From CAZJYI01 sp964550025 (GTDB lineage: Bacteria > Verrucomicrobiota > Kiritimatiellia > UBA8416 > CAYOBW01): 64,000 bases of DNA. The stretch is taken from contig CAZJYI010000010.1 in the NCBI GenBank assembly GCA_964550025.1, positions 1-64,000 on the forward strand, in the 5' to 3' direction. Below the pieces are notes generated by a model that was not told where the DNA came from, searched no databases, and saw only the letters and a list, made by a program, of their open reading frames with translations. How positions within the stretch are numbered: position 1 is the stretch's first letter; each line of letters starts with the position of its first letter. The translations under genes were made by a program, and so were the position numbers. Of the stretch, positions 59,253 to 64,000 are shown in pieces.

Positions 59253-59882
59253 ATGCGCGCCTACACACTCATCGCCATTGCTTCCGCCCTGCTGACCCTG
59301 CCGCTGCTTGCCGGGGAACAGGACTTCGAAGGTACCGTCAGCCTGCTGAACGGGAAAGACCTGGCCCGGTTCAAGACCGCCGGAAACTGGGTGTACGAGG
59401 AAGACGGTTCACTCGCCCTGAAACCGCGCAAAGGCGAATCCGGCTGGAAACGGTACGACGCGTATCTATGGATCGAGAAACCCTACGCGGATTTTGTTCT
59501 GGAGCTGGAATTCAAGTACCAGCCGAAAGGAAACAGCGGCATCTTCATTCGCGTAGAGGATCTGAAGGAGCCCGTCTCCACCGGGACGGAGATCCAGATC
59601 CTGGATTGCCACGGCAAGAAGGGCAAATTGGGGCACCACGACATGGGCGGCATCATCCGCACGACCGGCCCGAGCAAGAACGCCTGCAAGCCGGCAGGCG
59701 AGTGGAACCGGATGGTCGTGATCTGCAGAGGCATGAAGCTGATTGTCGCGCTCAACGGCGAGCAGATCCAGGACTACGACCTGTCCAAGGCCCCCAAGAA
59801 GATCCCCGCAAGCGGCTACATCGGCATCCAGGACCACGGCCAGCCCTTCTGGGTCCGCAACATCAAGATCCGCGAACTGTAG
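59253..59882 (+). CDS. Secreted DUF1080 (3-keto-disaccharide hydrolase-like) protein
   Basis: A 209-residue exported protein: the ATG at 59253 follows AAGGAG and gives the signal peptide MRAYTLIAIASALLTLPLLAG. The DUF1080 beta sandwich is plain: VSLLNGKDLARFKTAGNWV, YADFVLELEFKYQPKGNSGIFIRV, GTEIQILDCHG, EWNRMVVICRGMKLIVALNG, PASGYIGIQDHGQPFWVRNIKIREL. The family is abundant in PVC bacteria; some members hydrolyse 3-keto-glucosides, others only bind sugars. It shares strand and 34-base spacing with the DUF3127 gene. Confidence 0.85.
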   Translation: MRAYTLIAIASALLTLPLLAGEQDFEGTVSLLNGKDLARFKTAGNWVYEEDGSLALKPRKGESGWKRYDAYLWIEKPYADFVLELEFKYQPKGNSGIFIRVEDLKEPVSTGTEIQILDCHGKKGKLGHHDMGGIIRTTGPSKNACKPAGEWNRMVVICRGMKLIVALNGEQIQDYDLSKAPKKIPASGYIGIQDHGQPFWVRNIKIREL

Positions 59883-59948
59883 CGCCGGCCCCGGGACCCG
59901 GCTGGCACGTGGGTACGATGCGGGTGACGGGAAGAGGGAAACCGCAGA

Positions 59949-60037
59949 ATATTGAACACTCAATGTTGAATGTCGAAGAGCGAGGGAGGGAAACTCACTT
60001 CAACATTCAGCGGTTCAGCATTCGATATTCGATATTT
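59949..60037. repeat. TTGAACATTCAATGTTGAATG-type mini-repeat
   Basis: ATATTGAACACTCAATGTTG (from 59950) is answered by TTCAACATTCAGCGGTTCAG and CATTCGATATTCGATATT up to 60037, giving an AT-rich, imperfect inverted repeat in a GC-rich setting. No coding sense. Confidence 0.6.
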
Positions 60038-60096
60038 CTCCTCCCCTGAAGAAGCACACCCGCTTGAACCCGGCATGGGGACGGCCCCGGGACTGG

Positions 60097-60285
60097 TCAG
60101 TCTTTCAGAACGTCGGTGTCCACGTACCTCTCCAGGTCGATCCCGTGAGCTTCTCCCAGTCTGCGCAGTTCGCGTACGAAGATACAGTAGGCGGTCGTAG
60201 ACTTCCGGGTCGGGTTTGACACCGTGGTGTCCCTTCTTGAGCATCTGGATCAGCGGGCTCGTGTCGGCGGCGTATTCGCCCGCGT
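60097..60285 (-). pseudogene. Frameshifted small-gene remnant
   Basis: On the minus strand one frame reads EYAADTSPLIQMLKKGHHGV then KPDPEVYDRLLY. The continuation appears in another frame as CIFVRELRRLGEAHGIDL then ERYVDTDVLKD and stops at TGA (60097-60099). The two halves join if one base is shifted near 60178, so this looks like a decayed short gene. Its upstream edge is a GGGGACAGACCCTG motif. No family recognised. Confidence 0.35.
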
Positions 60286-60320
60286 ACGGGGACAGACCCT
60301 GACAATATGTGAATTCCCGT

Positions 60321-60349
60321 TTGACAGATTTACGATTAGATCGTAAATT
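60321..60349 (+). promoter_or_regulatory. Promoter with embedded palindromic operator, near-leaderless start
   Basis: TTGACA (60321-60326) is a perfect -35 box; TAAATT (60344-60349) follows 17 bases later. Between and over the -10 box lies the perfect inverted repeat ATTTACGAT-TAG-ATCGTAAAT (60328-60348). Transcription would begin about 60355-60357, essentially at the ATG at 60356, and no ribosome site is present, so the mRNA may be leaderless. Confidence 0.6.
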
Positions 60350-60355
60350 GCACAC

Positions 60356-61546
60356 ATGATACCAAGGACACTCGAGACGTATCTGAAGCGGGACGCGACG
60401 TACTATCCCGTGGTGACGTTGACAGGGCCGCGACAGGCGGGCAAGACTACCGTGGCACGGGCGGCGTTTCCCGACTACGCCTACGTCTCTCTGGAAGAGA
60501 CGGAGAATCGGATGCTGGCACGGGACGACCCGCGCGGCTTCCTTGCCCGGTTCAGCGACGACGTGATCATTGATGAAGCCCAGCGCGCTCCCGATCTCTT
60601 CTCATACATTCAAACGGAGGTCGATCGGGATTCCCGGCCAGGTCGCTTCGTTCTGACAGGCTCGCAGGACTTCCTGTTGATGGAGCAGGTGTCACAGTCT
60701 CTGGCGGGCAGATGCGGTGTGTTGCACCTTCTCCCCTTCTCCCGTGCCGAGCTTGAACGGCAACCACAACCTACGCCCGTTCCGCCTCCTGAGCAGTTCG
60801 GCAACACGGAGACCGCTCTCGATTGTTGGTCGGCCCTTCGCACCGGGTTCTACCCGCGTATTCATGATCGCCACATTCCTCCGGAAATCTGGCTGGGGGA
60901 TTACGTGCGAACCTACGTGGAACGCGACGTCCGCAGCCTTGTCAATATCGGTGATCTGGAGACGTTTGAGCGTTTCCTGGCCCTCTGCGCCGGGCGAACC
61001 GGGCAGCTCCTCAACTACTCGTCCCTTGCTGCCGATTGCGGTATCGCTGTCGACACCGCACGCCGCTGGATATCCGTGCTCAAGACCAGCTTCATCGTGT
61101 TTCTGCTCCGGCCCCACCACCGCAATTTCAATAAGCGCCTGATAAAGAGCCCGAAGCTGTACTTCTATGACACCGGCCTTGCCAGCTACCTCATGGGTAT
61201 CCGCAACGAAGACCAATTGTACGTCCACCCCTGCCGTGGCGCTATCTTTGAGAACTACATCATTGCGGAAGTTGCCAAGGCCTATGTGCATCACCGCCTG
61301 GAACCGCCGATCGCGTTCTGGCGCGATCAGACGGGGCATGAGATCGATCTCATCATCGAAGAAGCGCAGACGCTCTACCCGATCGAGATCAAGTCCGGCG
61401 CAACGATCACGCGTTCCGTGTTCAGCGGTCTCAACTGGTGGAACCGGCTCTCCGGCGGAGAAGCTCGCCGTTCAACGGTGGTCTATGGGGGCCGGGACTC
61501 GTTGACCCACAACGGCATCGCCGTATGTCCCTGGTTCGCGGTCTGA
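60356..61546 (+). CDS. AAA_14/DUF4143 ATPase
   Basis: A 396-residue ATPase of the ATP-binding DUF4143 family: Walker A TLTGPRQAGKTTVARAAF, Walker B DDVIIDEAQRAPDLFSYIQ, sensor RFVLTGSQDFLLM, then the DUF4143 region (LGDYVRTYVERDVRSLVNIGDLETFERFLALCAGRTGQLLNYSSLAADCG, TARRWISVLKTSFIVFLLRPHH, KLYFYDTGLASYLMGI) and the terminal ENYIIAEVAKAYVHH, EIDLIIEEAQTLYPIEIKSG. The last motif (D...E.K) is a PD-(D/E)xK-like nuclease core. The cellular role of the family is unsettled; it is typical of mobile or accessory regions. It sits alone behind a palindromic promoter. Confidence 0.9.
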   Translation: MIPRTLETYLKRDATYYPVVTLTGPRQAGKTTVARAAFPDYAYVSLEETENRMLARDDPRGFLARFSDDVIIDEAQRAPDLFSYIQTEVDRDSRPGRFVLTGSQDFLLMEQVSQSLAGRCGVLHLLPFSRAELERQPQPTPVPPPEQFGNTETALDCWSALRTGFYPRIHDRHIPPEIWLGDYVRTYVERDVRSLVNIGDLETFERFLALCAGRTGQLLNYSSLAADCGIAVDTARRWISVLKTSFIVFLLRPHHRNFNKRLIKSPKLYFYDTGLASYLMGIRNEDQLYVHPCRGAIFENYIIAEVAKAYVHHRLEPPIAFWRDQTGHEIDLIIEEAQTLYPIEIKSGATITRSVFSGLNWWNRLSGGEARRSTVVYGGRDSLTHNGIAVCPWFAV

Positions 61547-61667
61547 ACGGCCCCGGACGGGGACAGACCCTGAACGCCGACCCTGAACGCCTCTGAATGC
61601 CTGAAACGCAATACTGTCGTGATCTGCCGGCCAGTCGTTCCACCGGGACACGCCCGGCGGGGAAGCC

Positions 61668-61716
61668 GCCGGCAGGATGCCGGCGCGACGGGTCACCGGC
61701 TGGAAGCCGGCGCTAC
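61668..61716. repeat. REP-like double hairpin after the HEAT-repeat gene
   Basis: Perfect hairpins GCCGGCA-GGA-TGCCGGC (61668-61684) and CCGGCT-GGA-AGCCGG (61696-61710) end in CTAC at 61713-61716, so on the minus strand the element begins GTAGCGCCGGCTTCCAGCCG, the same head as at 812. It starts five bases after the stop of the HEAT-repeat gene. Confidence 0.75.
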
Positions 61717-61720
61717 GCGG

Positions 61721-62986
61721 TCACTTCTTCCGCTTCTTTTTGGGCTCGGGGTGTTTGAGCTCGGGCTTGGCGTCGGCGGGTTTTCCGGCTGCGAGCCAGT
61801 CGGCCATGGCCAGCAGGTACTTGACCCGCTCGGTTGCCTTCTCGCGGGGGGTGCCGGTTACGCGTTCGACGGGCGTGACCGCCCTGAGCTCGTCGTCCGT
61901 GCTGGCGTCGATCCACTCCTGTTCCTCGGCAGCGGCCGCCCGCACGGCGGGCGCGGCGGCGGGTGTCATCTTCTCCATGATCCCGACGGCCACTTTGCGC
62001 GCGTCCATCCATCCGCCGTAGGTGCTCCACGGTATCCGGATGATGCTTCGGCACACCGCTTTCACGACGCCCGGCATCTCCTCCAAGTCGGGATCGTAGT
62101 AGTGGTCGATCAGCCGTAGCCCCCTCTGGTACGGGCCGTTCGTGAAGAAGCCGCGCATCAGGTGCGCCTTTTCGTTCAAGTACCGCACCATCACGGGGAG
62201 GGCATCGTGGGCTATCTCTTTCTGTTCAAGGACATAGCTCGAGGCCAGCGACAGGGCGTGCGGGTTGATGCCGTCCGGGCGATTCAGGGCTGCCATCCCC
62301 ACGCGAAGCCGCGTTTCGGGGTCCTTGATCCAGTGACGCACGGCCGAGACCGTGCTCCCGCGGACGCTGGGGTCCATGTCCGCCGCCTGGGCAAGCAGTA
62401 CCTTGTGAACGACCGCATTTTCCATTCGCATCTGCCGGAAGAAGTGCCCCACGGCGGACTGCACCTCCGGGTGAGGATCGTCGAGCATGCTGCTGACGAG
62501 GTCCATGGCCTCTCTCAGTTCGGGTGTCACCTCACGTTCGGGGACTTTCGCCCCTTTTGCCCCCTTCGGCATCCCGTAGAAACCGGCCAGCACCCGCACG
62601 GCACCCCCGCGTATCCACGGGTTGCTGTCCTTGAGCAGCCGTCTTACCAGCGGCAGGTTTTCCTTGCCGCCTTCTACCAACGCCCGCACGGCGCCGCCCG
62701 CAACCCCACCGCTGAAATGTGCCAGGTATCGGGCAATCTCTGCGGGCTTCTCGCCCTTGAACGCTTCGCTGTTGACCCGGGCGATATACTCCGGGCTGTG
62801 GGCGAAATCGCCGGCGGCGAGGACGGCCTGTGCCATGGAAAGAGTAAGCAATGTTGATAAGGACACGACCCGCAACACGCGGGAGGGCTCAGCGCAGCTT
62901 CGCCCTCCAGGCCCCCAACACCGGCGACGCCCCAAGTATGGAGGGCGAGGCTGAGCCGAGCCGCGTTCCGCCGAGAGAACCATCAT
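61721..62986 (-). CDS. Exported HEAT-repeat protein with a REP element in its leader
   Basis: A 421-residue protein. The ATG at 62986 follows GAAGGAGG and overlaps the upstream stop (ATGA), so this start is well supported. The signal-peptide core (VVSLSTLLTLSMAQAVLAAG) only begins near residue 37; residues ~10-35 are encoded by a palindromic element (62882-62957). The mature part is helical with HEAT-like units (LVRRLLKDSNPWIRGGAVRVLAGFYG, VSSMLDDPHPEVQSAVGHFFRQ, LLAQAADMDPSVRGSTVSAVRHWIKDPE) and a Lys-rich end. It is translationally coupled to the upstream helical-barrel protein, so they probably act together. Confidence 0.8.
   Translation of the reverse strand: MMVLSAERGSAQPRPPYLGRRRCWGPGGRSCAEPSRVLRVVSLSTLLTLSMAQAVLAAGDFAHSPEYIARVNSEAFKGEKPAEIARYLAHFSGGVAGGAVRALVEGGKENLPLVRRLLKDSNPWIRGGAVRVLAGFYGMPKGAKGAKVPEREVTPELREAMDLVSSMLDDPHPEVQSAVGHFFRQMRMENAVVHKVLLAQAADMDPSVRGSTVSAVRHWIKDPETRLRVGMAALNRPDGINPHALSLASSYVLEQKEIAHDALPVMVRYLNEKAHLMRGFFTNGPYQRGLRLIDHYYDPDLEEMPGVVKAVCRSIIRIPWSTYGGWMDARKVAVGIMEKMTPAAAPAVRAAAAEEQEWIDASTDDELRAVTPVERVTGTPREKATERVKYLLAMADWLAAGKPADAKPELKHPEPKKKRKK
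62882..62957. repeat. Palindromic element inside the HEAT-repeat gene leader
   Basis: GGAGGGCTCAGCGCAGCTTC (from 62882) through CGCCCTCC at 62908 forms one hairpin arm; the inverted counterpart GGAGGGCGAGGCTGAGCC lies at 62940-62957. Head tetranucleotide GGAG is the second type known for REP sequences. The element is translated in frame between the start codon and the signal-peptide core. Confidence 0.65.
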
Positions 62987-64000
62987 GGCGACCTCCTTCC
63001 CGGCGCCTTCTTCGGCGGCGCGCCGAGAATGCGCAGACGTTTCTCCGGCAGGTACATGAAAAGGGCCATGGCCGGCGTGACGCCGCCCGGGTACTTGAAC
63101 CGCGAACCGAACATGATGCCACCGTCCGTCTGCCGGCTGATCTCGTAGAGCCAGAGCATGTGCTGCATGAACATGGCGTACTCGGCTTCGGGCGCATACG
63201 ACGCTCCGATGCTGCCCCACGCGGGACTGAAGATGCGCTCGGCGTGCCCTTTCTCCCGCCCCATCCACATGTAGCACAGGGGCCGCGCCCAGCGCTCGGC
63301 CATCTCGTCCTCGCCCAGCAGGTGAAACGCCACGGCCGCCAGGCCGTGCAGCCCGTTGTCCATGCGGCCCGAACGGCCGCCCGGTGTCCCCAGGCCGTAG
63401 CCCAGGTTCGTTCCGCAGTACTGCCCAAAGTAGCGGATGGACTTCGCGAACTTGCGGGCATCGATCTCGGCACCGCACTCGCGCGCCAGGATCAGCCCGA
63501 TGAAGGCCGCCAGCCCCGCGTTATTGATCTCGCCGTAGCCCGGGGGCGCCCCGTGCGACCACCCGCCGCTGGGGAACTGGATCTTCTCCAGGACACGCAC
63601 CAGGTACTGGATGCGGCACAGCACACTCCTATCGCCGGTCAGAAGATGGAATTCCGCCACGTTGATCAGCTCGTACGCCGTCGTCCACGAGCGGCCGCCC
63701 TGCGGATCGTCGGGATACTCGGAATCCGGCTTTGTTGTCAGCTTGACCCACTCCTTGACCCGTGCCATGGCTGCCTCGTCGCCGCTGGCCATCAGGAAGA
63801 GCGGCGTCCAGAAACCGCCGCCGTGGTGCCGGCTGAACATGCGTCTGGGCTCGGCCCCGTTCTCTATCACGGCATGCAACGCGGCTTCCCGGATCTCCCG
63901 TGTCTTCTCGCAGCCGTATGGCCAGGAGTTGCTGTAGTAGATCGTGTTGCCCAGGTCCAGCCTGACATCCAGGGTCTGTCCCCCCCGGACAACATGCAGC
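62983..64000 (-). CDS. Helical-barrel (terpene-cyclase/prenyltransferase-like) secreted protein, 5' end beyond window
   Basis: The frame is open from the window edge to TGA at 62983, giving 338 residues of the C-terminal part (from LHVVRGGQTLDVRLDLGN and TIYYSNSWPYGCEKTREIRE). Repeated helical pairs with aromatic and glycine turns (HHGGGFWTPLFLMASGDEAA, QFPSGGWSHGAPPGYGEINNAGLAAFIGLILARE, GGRSGRMDNGLHGLAAVAFHLLGEDEMAERWARPL) fit an (alpha/alpha)6 toroid as in terpene cyclases, and the whole resembles DUF6288-type proteins of PVC bacteria; that family call is tentative. Downstream the HEAT-repeat gene is coupled by an ATGA overlap. Confidence 0.65.
   Translation of the reverse strand, partial: LHVVRGGQTLDVRLDLGNTIYYSNSWPYGCEKTREIREAALHAVIENGAEPRRMFSRHHGGGFWTPLFLMASGDEAAMARVKEWVKLTTKPDSEYPDDPQGGRSWTTAYELINVAEFHLLTGDRSVLCRIQYLVRVLEKIQFPSGGWSHGAPPGYGEINNAGLAAFIGLILARECGAEIDARKFAKSIRYFGQYCGTNLGYGLGTPGGRSGRMDNGLHGLAAVAFHLLGEDEMAERWARPLCYMWMGREKGHAERIFSPAWGSIGASYAPEAEYAMFMQHMLWLYEISRQTDGGIMFGSRFKYPGGVTPAMALFMYLPEKRLRILGAPPKKAPGRRSP

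Noticed and set aside
63960..64000. GGGGGACAGACCCTGG at the window edge as another REP-type motif
   Set aside because: It lies in a well-supported reading frame (VRGGQTLDVRL) without a paired hairpin, so the match is probably chance.

Overview
The window is GC-rich bacterial DNA. Two runs of exactly 100 N (1511-1610 and 49927-50026) mark it as a scaffold, probably from a metagenome. The gene content points to the PVC superphylum, most likely Kiritimatiellota or a neighbouring Verrucomicrobia/Planctomycetes lineage. The pointers are very large secreted beta-helix proteins with thrombospondin type 3-like calcium repeats, a DUF1080 protein, a DUF3604 PHP protein, an ExbB/ExbD/DUF4159 operon, many PIN-type toxin-antitoxin pairs and dense intergenic palindromes. 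This is inference from content; no rRNA or marker gene is present.

Layout. 1-2.1 kb: glycan genes (a GT2 glycosyltransferase, a sugar nucleotidyltransferase and a second GT2, the last two interrupted by a gap). 2.2-7.4 kb: two divergent secreted proteins, one helical and lyase-like, one with a DUF3604 PHP domain. 7.4-10.7 kb: small genes including vapBC, a small membrane peptide, an alpha/beta-hydrolase lipoprotein, a DUF433/DUF5615 pair and a membrane protein. 10.9-20 kb: a 2164-residue secreted lectin/jelly-roll protein and a secreted helical protein bracketed by two related palindromic elements. 20-23 kb: gene debris and mini-repeats around an OLD-like ATPase plus TOPRIM protein, a probable defence pair lying between 69-bp direct repeats. 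23-26 kb: a caspase/TM/FGE-sulfatase protein whose C-terminus resembles the variable region of diversity-generating retroelement targets. 26-28.8 kb: an FN3-repeat gene and a DUF218 gene joined at an abrupt breakpoint, a small hypothetical gene and a Phd/PIN toxin-antitoxin pair.

28.9-47.1 kb is one minus-strand gene set: three secreted TPR-type proteins (607, 742 and 2687 aa), a small protein, ExbB/TolQ, two ExbD/TolR, a single-TM TonB/TolA-position protein, a DUF4159 protein and a membrane protein. It looks like a proton-motive-force-driven envelope machine with very large periplasmic or surface partners, and I do not recognise it as a described system. 47.3-58.4 kb: a small lipoprotein-like gene, a VWA/beta-helix surface protein, an orphan RHH regulator and a fungalysin (M36) protease with a beta-helix tail. 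58.8-64 kb: DUF3127, DUF1080, an AAA_14/DUF4143 ATPase behind a palindromic promoter, and a coupled pair of secreted genes (HEAT repeat and helical-barrel) running off the window end.

The most unusual signal is a superfamily of paired palindromes. Most begin with GTAG, the head tetranucleotide of bacterial REP sequences, and end with its complement CTAC. They occur between genes at several places, and three pairs lie in frame inside apparently functional coding sequences: two in the M36 protease and one in the leader of the HEAT-repeat gene. No REP-associated transposase (RAYT) is present. No CRISPR array, tRNA or rRNA was seen.
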